Below are positions 18,312 through 27,047 of a stretch of 64,000 bases of DNA, one piece after another; position 1 is the first letter of the stretch, and every line of letters starts with the position of its first letter. A program made the translations under genes and the position numbers. The stretch comes from a candidate division KSB1 bacterium. GTDB taxonomy: Bacteria > Zhuqueibacterota > JdFR-76 > DREG01. The notes under the pieces were generated by a model, which saw only the letters and a program-made list of their open reading frames with translations, was not told where the DNA came from and did no database searches. The stretch spans positions 60,320-124,319 of the forward strand of contig JADFJB010000002.1 in the NCBI GenBank assembly GCA_022566355.1. Direction: 5' to 3'.

Positions 18312-19355
18312 GTGGTTACTTTTACAAATCGAGAAGAAAACGTGCTCAAATATATCGTCGAAGATTTTGTAGCGACCGGTATTCCTGTTGGTTCAAAATA
18401 TTTATGTAAACAACACGATCTTTCATTTAGTTCTGCTACAATTCGCAATATTATGGTGAAGTTGGAAGATCTAGGTCTTGTATTCCAACCGCATGTTTCC
18501 GCCGGGCGAATTCCTACGGATTCCGGATATAGAGTTTATGTTGATTGTTTGATGTCTATAGAGCAAATATCTCAAATTGAAAGGCAAAGAGTCTTAAAAG
18601 ATCTGCGCAAAGTAGCTAAGGATTTTCATCAAATGCTTGAAAAATCATCGAAGATTCTTGGTGAAATCTCTAATCAATTGGGGATTGTATTGATGCCGAA
18701 AATGTTTAATGGAGTTTTTATAAAACTTGAATTAGTACCTATTTCTGAAAGAAGGATTTTGCTGGTAATATCCATTAAATCCGGATTACTGAAAACAGCC
18801 ACATTGGAATTGGATTTTGATGTGACTCGTGAAATCCTGGAACTAACCACTCAAATCTTAAACGAAAGGTTATCCGGTTTAACACTAGATGAAATTAGGA
18901 AAACAATTAATAAGCGTCTGAAGAGTGTAACGACGGGTCATCTAGGTTTATTAAGTTATTTTAAAAAATCGGCAAACAAAATATTCGATTTTGATGATAT
19001 GCAAGAATATTATTTTGGTGGAGCCAGAAACATTCTCAGGCAAAACGAATTTGCCACTACTGAAAAGTTTGATAATCTTATGGAATTTCTGGAAAGCAAG
19101 AAAAACACAATTCATTTCTTTACCAACCTAAATAAATCAAAATCATGTTGTGTTTCAATTGGTTCAGAAAACAGTTATGCCAAATTAGAAAACTTTAGCT
19201 TTGTTGCGTCGGACTATAATTATGGAAATGTAAAAGGTGTTCTAGGCATCATTGGTCCAACAAGAATGGACTACCCAAGAATGATTTCAATTGTAAATTA
19301 TATGTCGGATGCAATCTCAAAATTTGCATCTAACAGAGTGCTAAGGATTAACTAG
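18312..19355 (+). CDS. hrcA: Heat-inducible transcription repressor HrcA
   Basis: 347 residues, the family norm. An N-terminal winged helix (about residues 1-75) has the family hallmarks: FVATGIPVGSKYL, SSATIRNIMVKLEDLG, and the HVSAGRIPTDSGYRVYVD segment. The GAF-like and insertion domains follow, ending with the usual GPTRMDYPRMI motif. HrcA represses chaperone genes by binding CIRCE and needs GroE for folding. The start is GTG. It leads grpE and dnaJ in one operon, a common order. No CIRCE element is visible at its own promoter, so autoregulation may be lost or use a diverged operator. Confidence 0.96.
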   Translation: MVTFTNREENVLKYIVEDFVATGIPVGSKYLCKQHDLSFSSATIRNIMVKLEDLGLVFQPHVSAGRIPTDSGYRVYVDCLMSIEQISQIERQRVLKDLRKVAKDFHQMLEKSSKILGEISNQLGIVLMPKMFNGVFIKLELVPISERRILLVISIKSGLLKTATLELDFDVTREILELTTQILNERLSGLTLDEIRKTINKRLKSVTTGHLGLLSYFKKSANKIFDFDDMQEYYFGGARNILRQNEFATTEKFDNLMEFLESKKNTIHFFTNLNKSKSCCVSIGSENSYAKLENFSFVASDYNYGNVKGVLGIIGPTRMDYPRMISIVNYMSDAISKFASNRVLRIN

Positions 19356-19370
19356 GAGTATTATCGTTTT

Positions 19371-19952
19371 ATGAAAAAACACGAAGTACCCGAACAGGAA
19401 ACCGATAACAATTCTAAGAAAAGTACGGTTTCCGGGAAAGCTGCAGGCAACATAAAGAAAAAGCGGCGAGAAAGCACAGACAAACAATTGGTTGAACAGC
19501 AAAAAAAAATACAGCAGCTTGATGATGAAAATGCAGAATATAAGGAGAAATATCTACGCTTGGCAGCTGAATTTGATAATTTCAGAAAAATGACACTTCG
19601 TGAAACAGAAAAAAGAACTCAGAATGTAAAGGATTCTGTAATTTTAGACGTATTATCTATCATTGATAATTTAGATCGCACAATCGATGCAATGAGCAAT
19701 AAAAAGAAAAACGACCCTGTATATAAAGGGGTTCAACTGATTTATTCCCAGGCAAAGAAATTGCTGGAAAAGTATAGTGTCGAGGAAATAGGTTCGGTTG
19801 GAGAAGAATTTGACCTGGATCTGCATGAAGCAATGATGATGGTGGAAAATAAGAATTACCCTGCCAATGTGGTTGTTGAAGAACATCTGAAAGGCTATAA
19901 GATAAACGGACGGGTTTTACGTCATGCAAAGGTTGCTGTTAACAATGGTTGA
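19371..19952 (+). CDS. grpE: Nucleotide-exchange factor GrpE
   Basis: 193 residues. A lysine-rich, low-complexity N-terminus (about 1-40) leads into the long dimerising coiled coil (about 40-95, KEKYLRLAAEFDNFRK). Next is the four-helix region and the C-terminal beta domain ending with the diagnostic GYKINGRVLRHAKVAV. It releases ADP from DnaK. AGGAG lies about 15 nt before the ATG. dnaK itself is not in this stretch. Confidence 0.95.
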   Translation: MKKHEVPEQETDNNSKKSTVSGKAAGNIKKKRRESTDKQLVEQQKKIQQLDDENAEYKEKYLRLAAEFDNFRKMTLRETEKRTQNVKDSVILDVLSIIDNLDRTIDAMSNKKKNDPVYKGVQLIYSQAKKLLEKYSVEEIGSVGEEFDLDLHEAMMMVENKNYPANVVVEEHLKGYKINGRVLRHAKVAVNNG

Positions 19953-19998
19953 CACTCGTTAAGTATTAAAGATTCACAAAAACATGAAGTTTCATTAG

Positions 19999-21135
19999 AT
20001 GACAAATAAAGATTATTATGACATTCTTGGTGTACGACGAGAAGCAACCGAAGATGAGCTAAAAAAGGCATATCGAAAATTAGCAATGGAATATCATCCC
20101 GACCGGAATCCTGGTGATTCCAGGGCAGAAGCTAATTTTAAAGAAGCAGCTGAAGCTTATGAAGTTCTCGGTAATTCTGATAAACGCCGGATCTATGATC
20201 AATATGGTCGTGCAGGATTAAAAGGAGGTATGGGTTCTGGCGGCGGGATTGATTTTGATTTGTCCGATGCTCTTCGAACGTTCATGGATGGTTTTGGCGG
20301 TTTTGGAGATATTTTCGGTATGGGTCAAGGACGATCAGGCAGAGGAAGTCCTGCAAGTGGAAGCGATCTTCAAATTCGTCTTAAATTGTCACTCGAAGAA
20401 ATATACGAGGGTGTTGAAAAAAATCTACGGGTAAAAAAATTAGTCACATGTGATAACTGTTCCGGAGCTGGTGCGGAACAAGGCAATGGCGCAAAAACAT
20501 GTTCAACCTGTCATGGAAACGGTAAAGTCCGACAAGTGTCGAGATCTATATTCGGTCAATTCGTAAATATAACAACTTGTCCCACTTGCCATGGTGAAGG
20601 GGAAATCATTTCGACTCCTTGCCGTAAATGTAAAGGTGATGGTAGAATTCGAGAAGATTCTACAGTTAAGATCAGAGTTCCGGCAGGAGTGTCGACAGGC
20701 AATTACATTACAATGAGAGGCGATGGAAACATTGGTCCCAGAAATGGCCCGACCGGAGATTTGATTGTCATATTTGAAGAAAAGGACCATGAGCTTTTTG
20801 ATAGACATGAAGATGATGTTTTATTTAATTTACCCGTTGGATATTCACAGTTAGTTTTAGGTGATGATATTGAGGTACCTACTTTGAATGGTAAGGTAAA
20901 ACTAAAAATACCGTCTGGCACTCATTCCGGTAAAATATTTCGATTGCGAGGCAAAGGCATCCCCAAATTAAACAATTACGGTCAAGGAGATCAACTGGTT
21001 CAGGTTTCATTAATTACACCAAACAAAATATCCACAAAAGAAAAACAATTGATAGAAGAGTTGTCTAAATTTGAAGAAGACTATATAAAAAAAGTATCTA
21101 AATCCGAACCGAAAAAGAAAAAAAGGTTTTTTTAG
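19999..21135 (+). CDS. dnaJ: Chaperone DnaJ (type I Hsp40)
   Basis: 378 residues. The J domain (1-70) has HPD at residues 33-35. A Gly/Phe-rich linker follows (about 75-120). The zinc-binding region has four CxxCxGxG repeats (CDNCSGAG, CSTCHGNG, CPTCHGEG, CRKCKGDG) at roughly 151-215. The two substrate-binding C-terminal domains end in a lysine-rich tail. It stimulates DnaK ATPase and delivers unfolded proteins. The zinc-finger set is complete. Last gene of the hrcA operon; no terminator hairpin is evident after it. Confidence 0.97.
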   Translation: MTNKDYYDILGVRREATEDELKKAYRKLAMEYHPDRNPGDSRAEANFKEAAEAYEVLGNSDKRRIYDQYGRAGLKGGMGSGGGIDFDLSDALRTFMDGFGGFGDIFGMGQGRSGRGSPASGSDLQIRLKLSLEEIYEGVEKNLRVKKLVTCDNCSGAGAEQGNGAKTCSTCHGNGKVRQVSRSIFGQFVNITTCPTCHGEGEIISTPCRKCKGDGRIREDSTVKIRVPAGVSTGNYITMRGDGNIGPRNGPTGDLIVIFEEKDHELFDRHEDDVLFNLPVGYSQLVLGDDIEVPTLNGKVKLKIPSGTHSGKIFRLRGKGIPKLNNYGQGDQLVQVSLITPNKISTKEKQLIEELSKFEEDYIKKVSKSEPKKKKRFF

Positions 21136-21197
21136 TAAAATTTAAATAAAAATGTTGTTCATTTAAGTAAAAAGTAATTGTATTTTAAAGGAATATT

Positions 21198-21662
21198 GTT
21201 TTTAATAATAAGATTAAATTTAGATTCAAACACTTACTTGAGAATTTTGGCATATCGCGGTTACAACTTCAAATTACTATAGTCCTCCTATTTGGACTTG
21301 CTTTTGGAATTCTCATACCCAACTTACCCGATTCTCAAGAAAAAGATCAATCCCTTCAAAACTGGACAGAAGAGGCAAATTTATTAAAGCTGAAAGTTAC
21401 TGAAATTGAAAGTTTATGGTATGAACAAAGGAATGGGCCCACATCAAAGCCTACCGAGTTGTTTAAGGATAAAATCAATATCAATACGGCAAGTTCGGAA
21501 GAATTTGCCAGGTTACCTGGAATCGGTCCGATTTTAGCCCAACGGATTGTAAATCACCGTAATGAAAACGGCAAATTTGCTTCACTCGAAGATTTAACTT
21601 ATGTTAAAGGCATTGGCAGTAAAAAGTTAGAAAAAATAAAGTCCTTCCTTGTGTTTAAATGA
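21198..21662 (+). CDS. ComEA-like helix-hairpin-helix protein with an N-terminal membrane anchor; no ordinary start codon
   Basis: The C-terminal 65 residues form a ComEA-type double helix-hairpin-helix (INTASSEEFARLPGIGPILAQRIVNHR, then GIGSKKLEKI), a DNA-binding module used in natural transformation. The first ordinary start codon in frame is a TTG at 21459, but the frame is open back to 21189. Upstream codons encode a basic stretch, a transmembrane helix (ITIVLLFGLAFGILI) and a helical spacer, exactly the layout of membrane-anchored ComEA. No ATG, GTG or TTG exists in that 5' part. An AAAGGA ribosome site at 21187-21192 lies 5 nt before a GTT codon at 21198, used here as the nominal start. 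A start-codon mutation, a rare start codon or a sequence error are the options. Confidence 0.7.
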   Translation, partial: VFNNKIKFRFKHLLENFGISRLQLQITIVLLFGLAFGILIPNLPDSQEKDQSLQNWTEEANLLKLKVTEIESLWYEQRNGPTSKPTELFKDKININTASSEEFARLPGIGPILAQRIVNHRNENGKFASLEDLTYVKGIGSKKLEKIKSFLVFK

Positions 21663-21728
21663 GATTACTACTTTGATGAACTTTAATTTTACTATTTTGA
21701 GAAACGGAAACTTACCTGAGGAGGAAAG

Positions 21729-22385
21729 ATGATCCATCAAAAAAGAAAGGGCTCACTCATATACGAAATCTTGATCGTTATCCTGTTATCGTTGCTTGTG
21801 GGTACAATTTTGTACCCAAAATCTGTTTGGGAGACAGTAGAACAGGAAACAGATTTGTGTAGAGAGAATATGAAAAAAGTCCAAAATGCAGAAATTTTAT
21901 ATCTTCAACTTCATGTTTCACAGAAATTTGATTCTTCAATTGTGAATGTGATAGAATATTTAAAGAACGATTCCGCATGGGTAGCAGACACTACGATGTA
22001 TGCACTGAGAGATTCATTTTTCGTTTCCACAATTAAAGATTATCTGACCACGTACGAAGAAGTAACTGATTCTACTGCAGCAGATTCTGCATTAAAATTG
22101 ATACTTTCCAGATCTGACACATTATCTAACCCGGAAACAGTTGATGCTCTGATTGAAAAATCATTGGAGTTATTACATCTATGCCCATCTATTGGAAAAC
22201 CGTATCATATTGGATCTGTGGATACTTCAATAATTAAAGTGTTGAAGGTTTATTGTCCATTGGATTCAACAAACATCGACAGCTTGAATGAGCGATTTAC
22301 GTTTAGTTTTCTCGGAGGTGGAAAAATTGGAAATCATGGTTATATTGACAATGGTGAGACTTCCTGGAAGGAAAAAAAGAAGTGA
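21729..22385 (+). CDS. Type IV prepilin-like protein
   Basis: 218 residues. The N-terminus has a short basic leader (MIHQKRKG) followed by SLIYEILIVILLSLLVG. This is a prepilin-peptidase-type site with Gly at -1, Glu at +5 and a hydrophobic helix, as in pseudopilins. The rest is a mixed alpha/beta domain with two cysteines (LCPSIGKPY and VYCPLDS) resembling no named pilin. A very strong ribosome site (GAGGAGGAAAG) precedes the ATG. It lies between the ComEA-like gene and PilM- and PilN-like genes, supporting a role in a pilus- or secretion-like fibre. Named function unknown. Confidence 0.72.
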   Translation: MIHQKRKGSLIYEILIVILLSLLVGTILYPKSVWETVEQETDLCRENMKKVQNAEILYLQLHVSQKFDSSIVNVIEYLKNDSAWVADTTMYALRDSFFVSTIKDYLTTYEEVTDSTAADSALKLILSRSDTLSNPETVDALIEKSLELLHLCPSIGKPYHIGSVDTSIIKVLKVYCPLDSTNIDSLNERFTFSFLGGGKIGNHGYIDNGETSWKEKKK

Positions 22386-22430
22386 AAATATTAATCAAGT
22401 CTTTTAATTAAAAGGTAGGTGTAAAGTATT

Positions 22431-23384
22431 ATGCTAGGATTTTCTTTGCTTAAAAATTCTTTTCAGTTTGTTGAAATCGAAAATACCAACGGAAAACCAG
22501 TCATTAAACGGTTTGCTAAGCGACCGGCTGCTATCCCTTTTACTAATGAGAGCTTAATAAATAATGCTGCTCATAAAACTTATAAAGAATTGATTGATGA
22601 AGCTATTAAACAGTACGAGTTAAAAGGGCCAGTCATGGTGGCTCTTGATAATCAATTGGCATTTGTCAAAAAATTTTTAATAGATCGCGAATTGCGCCAT
22701 GATCAAATAGAAGAGTTTATTTTATGGGAATATCGACAAATATTCCCGGATCAATCTTTAAAAGAGTATCAATTTGTTTATGAAAAAATTTCAAATGAAT
22801 TTTTTGGTGATAAAGATGCTGTCGTTTCCGTAGTGTTTCGAAAGGATATTACTCAAGCCGTAATTAATTTATTTGAAAATCCCCAAATTGAATTAAAACA
22901 TCTGGATTTAGATTTGTTTTCTGCGTTGAATGGTATTAAGCATATCTATAAGATTGATGAAAAGGATTTTGTGGTTTTAGCCGATATTCGTAAGGATACA
23001 TTAAAATTACAGTTTGTCCGTAAAGGGCAATTCTTTGATTTTTATAAGATTACATTTAATTCTGAAGACAATGAACAATCAATCGCATCATTCGAATCCG
23101 ATGAAACCTTATCCCGGCTGTTAAACAAAGAAATTCGCAGGAAATTGCTGGAATATCATTTGGATGAAGAAAAAGCGGTTGATTCTCTCTACCTTTTTGG
23201 TGAAAAGGCCTCACCAGATTTAGCAGATTATATGACAATAAGTCCATCTCGGGAAGTCGTTTTGGTAGAACCCTTCAAAATGCTGGAATTGGATCCGGAA
23301 ATTAGTGATTTATCAACCAATGTTCCTCTTTCAAGTGAATATGCTATTAGTATTGGTTCTGCATTGCGATCCATCCCTGAATAA
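22431..23384 (+). CDS. PilM-like actin-fold protein
   Basis: 317 residues with the pattern of the PilM/FtsA-like ATPase family: a GFSLLKNSFQFVEIE start, VMVALDNQLAFVKKFLI followed by an amphipathic segment (EEFILWEYRQIFPD), and a second subdomain with DLDLFSALNGI and VVLADIRKDTLKLQFVRKGQ. PilM links the inner-membrane PilN/PilO complex to cytoplasmic parts of type IV pilus machines. The protein is diverged and the nucleotide-binding glycines are not obvious. The gene downstream looks PilN-like, which supports the call. Confidence 0.68.
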   Translation: MLGFSLLKNSFQFVEIENTNGKPVIKRFAKRPAAIPFTNESLINNAAHKTYKELIDEAIKQYELKGPVMVALDNQLAFVKKFLIDRELRHDQIEEFILWEYRQIFPDQSLKEYQFVYEKISNEFFGDKDAVVSVVFRKDITQAVINLFENPQIELKHLDLDLFSALNGIKHIYKIDEKDFVVLADIRKDTLKLQFVRKGQFFDFYKITFNSEDNEQSIASFESDETLSRLLNKEIRRKLLEYHLDEEKAVDSLYLFGEKASPDLADYMTISPSREVVLVEPFKMLELDPEISDLSTNVPLSSEYAISIGSALRSIPE

Positions 23385-23398
23385 ATACTGAGGTATTT

Positions 23399-24454
23399 AT
23401 GTCTACATTAAATCTTTTGGAAGGAAAAGATCTTTCCAAAGAAGTAAGTCTGGAACCTGCTCCTGAATCTGTTTTGGAGGATCAACAAATTCAGCCACAG
23501 GAGGTTAAAGAGCAACCTGTGATAGCTGTAGAGAAAATCGAAGAACGTCCTGAATCTGAAACATCACATGAAAAAAAACAGCATGAATTTAGAAGATCTT
23601 CTCCATGGCCGATAGTTATGGGGGTTGTCGGAGGTTTGATTATTTTGTTGACAATTATTTTTTATCCCCGCGGATCGAGTGATGAAAAAACAAAAGATCA
23701 AACCCAACAAGAATCCTCTCAACAAGTGACATCACAACCACCAGGGATGGAGGAACCTGAGGGTCAACGGGTTGGAGATCCAGTGGATGAAAGTAGTACA
23801 CCTGTTAGCATGTCTGAAGAGGACACAAAAACTGTAAGCACCAGAACGCCTGTTGCTGTTGCTCTTGATAATAAACGTCAACAAACTTTTGCGGGAATGA
23901 TATTTTTGGATAATGTTCTTTCCTCAATGCCATCTGGAGTCAAATTGTCTTTTTTCCGGTATGCTAATGAAGATTATTTAGCTGAACTGGTATCAGAATC
24001 TGAATCACTTTTTTCGGATTTGGAGAACAGCCTGGATAGGTCTTCGGCAGAAACTTTATCAAAAGCATTATCCCAGGAAAAACAATTTGGTGCCTCCACG
24101 GTCTTAGTTCGACAAATACAGGGTTCGATACCTTCGAGTAGTACTTCTATAACAGCAACAGGATTACTTGAAGAAAGCCAAATTCAGTCAGGCTTAACCG
24201 CTAAAGCAAATCAAAGTAATTTGCAAATTCGGCAAATTGATATTTCTTCGGAAATATCAATCGGTAATACGATACGAAGACCCGTAACGGTTAAATTAGC
24301 CGGACAGCAAATCGCCGTGGTTTTATTTATCCGGGATTTATTAAGAAGTTACCAGAATATTGGTTTGAATAAAATCACGATTACCCAGGCTACCAGAGAT
24401 TTATCCGATTCCCAGGTCAACTCTGTCCTTGATCTCGATGTTTTTTCGAAATAA
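23399..24454 (+). CDS. PilN-like single-span membrane protein
   Basis: 351 residues. An acidic Gln/Glu-rich cytoplasmic N-terminus (1-70) precedes one transmembrane helix (PIVMGVVGGLIILLTIIFY, about 76-96). A low-complexity periplasmic linker (Gln/Ser/Glu rich) is followed by a folded region from about 165. Its start (FLDNVLSSMPSGVKLSFFRY) matches the PilN pattern, in which conserved Pro-x-Gly-Val sits before a small alpha/beta domain. The C-terminal IRDLLRSYQNIGLNKITI fits too. It follows the PilM-like gene by 14 bp. Remaining pilus genes (ATPases, secretin, PilC) are not in this stretch. Confidence 0.62.
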   Translation: MSTLNLLEGKDLSKEVSLEPAPESVLEDQQIQPQEVKEQPVIAVEKIEERPESETSHEKKQHEFRRSSPWPIVMGVVGGLIILLTIIFYPRGSSDEKTKDQTQQESSQQVTSQPPGMEEPEGQRVGDPVDESSTPVSMSEEDTKTVSTRTPVAVALDNKRQQTFAGMIFLDNVLSSMPSGVKLSFFRYANEDYLAELVSESESLFSDLENSLDRSSAETLSKALSQEKQFGASTVLVRQIQGSIPSSSTSITATGLLEESQIQSGLTAKANQSNLQIRQIDISSEISIGNTIRRPVTVKLAGQQIAVVLFIRDLLRSYQNIGLNKITITQATRDLSDSQVNSVLDLDVFSK

Positions 24455-24470
24455 TCCTTAATTACCATAA

Positions 24471-25028
24471 ATGAGAGTAGTTGCCGGAAAATGGAAAGGC
24501 GTTCATTTAAAAGCAGGTAAATTCGAAGATTTACGTCCAATTACTAACCGGATAAAAGAATCTTTATTTGGGATTCTCGGAGATCAAATCATTTCAACTA
24601 AAATATTAGATTTATATGCTGGTTCCGGGTCTATTGGAATAGAAGCACTCAGTCGTGGCGCCAGTCATTGTATATTTATTGAACGGTCACATAAAGTTGC
24701 TGATTTACTACTCAGAAATCTTCAGAAAATAAATATTGAACATAACAATTATGAAGTAGTCACTGCGGATGTATATAAATCCATTCAAACATTGGTTAAA
24801 AGGCAAGCTGAGTTTAACACAATTTTTTCAGATCCTCCATTTCGAACTCCAATTGCAAATCGTCTGTTGCATGCTTTATCTAAGACTAATTTGTTGAAGA
24901 CAGACGGAACTTTGATTTTACGCCATCATAAAACAGAATTGATTTCAGACAGAATATACAATTTTGAATCAGTGAGAGTAAAAGCATTCGGAGATTCAAT
25001 TGTGAGGTTTTTGAGACAGGTACTATGA
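24471..25028 (+). CDS. rsmD: 16S rRNA (guanine-966-N2)-methyltransferase RsmD
   Basis: 185 residues, standard length. It begins with the family signature RVVAGKWKG, then RPITNRIKESLFGIL. SAM motif I is LDLYAGSGSIGIEALSRGA (about 42-60), and the catalytic motif is SDPPF, where most members have DPPY. It methylates G966 of 16S rRNA. The stop overlaps the coaD start (ATGA), the classic rsmD-coaD pairing. Confidence 0.95.
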   Translation: MRVVAGKWKGVHLKAGKFEDLRPITNRIKESLFGILGDQIISTKILDLYAGSGSIGIEALSRGASHCIFIERSHKVADLLLRNLQKINIEHNNYEVVTADVYKSIQTLVKRQAEFNTIFSDPPFRTPIANRLLHALSKTNLLKTDGTLILRHHKTELISDRIYNFESVRVKAFGDSIVRFLRQVL

Positions 25029-25534
25029 AAAAGAAAATTGCCATTTATCCCGGAACTTTTGATCCAATTACAAATGGGCATATTGATATTGTGGATAGAG
25101 CAAGAAAAATGTTTGATGAAGTCATCATTTCGATTGCTCAAAACCCTAAAAAAACGCCTTTGTTTTCTGTGGAAGAGCGAAAAGGAATGATTCGGGAATC
25201 GATTGTTTCTTTGGAAAACATCGAGGTTGATGCTTTTGAGGGATTATTGGTCCAATATGCCAGCATGAGAAATGCTGTCGCAATTATCCGTGGATTAAGA
25301 GCTATTTCAGATTTCGAGTATGAGTTCCAGATGGCTATGATGAATCGTAAGTTGCGGGAAAATATTGCAACTGTATTTCTCATGCCACACGAAAATTATA
25401 TTTACTTAAATTCATCAATTGTTAAAGAGGTGGCCTACTTCGGAGAAGATGTTTCACATCTTGTTCCTGAAATTGTTGTAAAGAGATTAAAGGAGAAATT
25501 TTCAAATAATTCAAATTCAGTACGTAAAATTTAA
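25025..25534 (+). CDS. coaD: Phosphopantetheine adenylyltransferase CoaD
   Basis: 169 residues. It carries the nucleotidyltransferase motif PGTFDPITNGHIDI (T/HxGH, about residues 8-21), the central IIRGLRAISDFEYEFQMA and the SSIVKEVA motif near the C-terminus. It makes dephospho-CoA from 4'-phosphopantetheine and ATP, the penultimate step of coenzyme A synthesis. It is translationally coupled to rsmD. Confidence 0.97.
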   Translation: MKKKIAIYPGTFDPITNGHIDIVDRARKMFDEVIISIAQNPKKTPLFSVEERKGMIRESIVSLENIEVDAFEGLLVQYASMRNAVAIIRGLRAISDFEYEFQMAMMNRKLRENIATVFLMPHENYIYLNSSIVKEVAYFGEDVSHLVPEIVVKRLKEKFSNNSNSVRKI

Positions 25535-25579
25535 TTCTTATCGAAATATAGCGAACAAGAAAAATTATTTTGAATACTT

Positions 25580-25608
25580 TTGAATACTATAGAAAAAAGT
25601 TGTTAATA
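25580..25608 (+). promoter_or_regulatory. Possible promoter of the aminotransferase gene
   Basis: TTGAAT (25580-25585), 17 nt, TTAATA (25603-25608), 57 bp before the GTG start. The -35 lies inside a 10-bp tandem duplication (TTTTGAATAC twice). Matches are moderate, so this is tentative. Confidence 0.35.
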
Positions 25609-25664
25609 GGGGTTTTTCTTAAATTAATGTAAAAACAAATCAAAAAATTAACTGAATAAAAAAT

Positions 25665-26870
25665 GTGAATTTATCTAAAAGACTTTCAAAAATAGAACCT
25701 TCTGAGACATTGGCAATCACGAACCGAGTTCTCGAAATGAAGACGAATGGAGAAGATGTTATTGGACTTGGAGCAGGAGAACCGGACTTTGATACACCGG
25801 TGCATATCAGGCAGGCAGCTATTGAAGCAATCAATGCTGGCCACACTCGTTATACCCAGGCAACGGGGATTCCGCAATTGCGGGAAGCGATTTCATATCG
25901 TTTTAAGCAGGATAATGGAATAGATTATGGGCCTGATGAAATCATTGTTTCCTGTGGCGGGAAGCATGTATTGGCAACGGCTATTCTGGCAATTTGTAAT
26001 GAAGGGGATGAAGTTTTAATTCCCTCTCCATATTGGGTCAGTTATCCGGCTATGGTATGGCTCTCCGGTGCAGAACCTGTTTTTGTTCCCACCAAGCCTG
26101 ACAAAGAATTTTCTTTTGATGTGGAATTATTAAAAAGATCAATAACAGAAAAAACAAAAGTCTTTATGTTTTGTAACCCAGTAAATCCAACAGGTGCTGT
26201 TTATGGTGTAGATCAAACTGATCAAATTGCCGAAGTTTTAAAGGATACAAACATCATCATTATAACCGATGAGTTATATCATTCGATGATATTTGATGAC
26301 ATTAAGATCCGGTCTTTGGCCACCTATCCTGAATTGGAGGGAAGAGTTATTTCAGTAAACGGAGTTTCAAAAGCTTATGCTATGACCGGATGGCGAATTG
26401 GATATGCCGCGGGGCCACACAAATATATCTCACAAATGGGAAAAATTCAAAGCCATATGACATCGAACCCGACATCCATAGCCCAATGGGCGGCACTCGC
26501 TGCATTGACCGGCCCCCAGGATTGTGTTCGAGAAATGACAGCAATCTTTAAACAAAGAAGAGACTTTGTTTATAAAAGTCTTATGAAAATAAAGGGAATC
26601 GGATGTCATCGCAGCCAGGGAACCTTTTACATATTTCCTGATGTATCTAAGTTTTTTCCGGCACATGTAAATGATTACAATATTGAAAATGTGGTAGATT
26701 TGTGTAATTACATTCTTGAAACCCAAAAGGTAGCATTAGTACCGGGCAGCGCATTTGGTAGTCCAAAACATTTAAGAATTTCTTTTGCAACTTCTATGAC
26801 AAGCTTACAACAGGCAATGGAAAGAGTTCATTCAGGATTACAAGATTTGTATGAACATAAAGAAAACTAA
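25665..26870 (+). CDS. Class I aminotransferase, probably aspartate aminotransferase
   Basis: 401 residues, PLP-dependent fold type I. N-terminal GLGAGEPDFDTP, the cofactor-contact NPVNPTGAVY region and the Schiff-base lysine in VNGVSKAYAMTGWRIGY (Lys about residue 236) are all present, with RISFATS near the end supplying the substrate-carboxylate arginine. The pattern is that of the Thermus-type (subgroup Ib) aspartate/prephenate aminotransferases. GTG is the start; the ATG two bases earlier reads straight into TGA in another frame. It stands alone between two short intergenic gaps. Confidence 0.92.
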   Translation: MNLSKRLSKIEPSETLAITNRVLEMKTNGEDVIGLGAGEPDFDTPVHIRQAAIEAINAGHTRYTQATGIPQLREAISYRFKQDNGIDYGPDEIIVSCGGKHVLATAILAICNEGDEVLIPSPYWVSYPAMVWLSGAEPVFVPTKPDKEFSFDVELLKRSITEKTKVFMFCNPVNPTGAVYGVDQTDQIAEVLKDTNIIIITDELYHSMIFDDIKIRSLATYPELEGRVISVNGVSKAYAMTGWRIGYAAGPHKYISQMGKIQSHMTSNPTSIAQWAALAALTGPQDCVREMTAIFKQRRDFVYKSLMKIKGIGCHRSQGTFYIFPDVSKFFPAHVNDYNIENVVDLCNYILETQKVALVPGSAFGSPKHLRISFATSMTSLQQAMERVHSGLQDLYEHKEN

Positions 26871-27047
26871 TGGATTCCTTCGTTAAGTCGATATAAAATA
26901 AGGGAAAAGCCACTTTTTGGAACAGTTTTTGTGATATTATAGTTTGCAGTTAACGAGGAACCTCAAATAAGCAGTTTTAATGGTCCAATATTATTCAATG
27001 CATCAAAATGAAACAAGCCAAAGGTATGTAGCCCTGGGAGAGTAAAT

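Noticed and set aside
19336..19344. GAGTGCTAA, an exact CIRCE half-site at the 3' end of hrcA
   Set aside because: The matching TTAGCACTC arm is absent 9 nt upstream, and the same 9-mer occurs by chance inside the signalling gene at 40284-40292.
27005..27047. Riboswitch-like stretch (AAGCCAAAGGTATGTAGCC) before the TPR gene
   Set aside because: It recalls parts of GEMM or cobalamin motifs, but the required paired stems and conserved junctions are not present.
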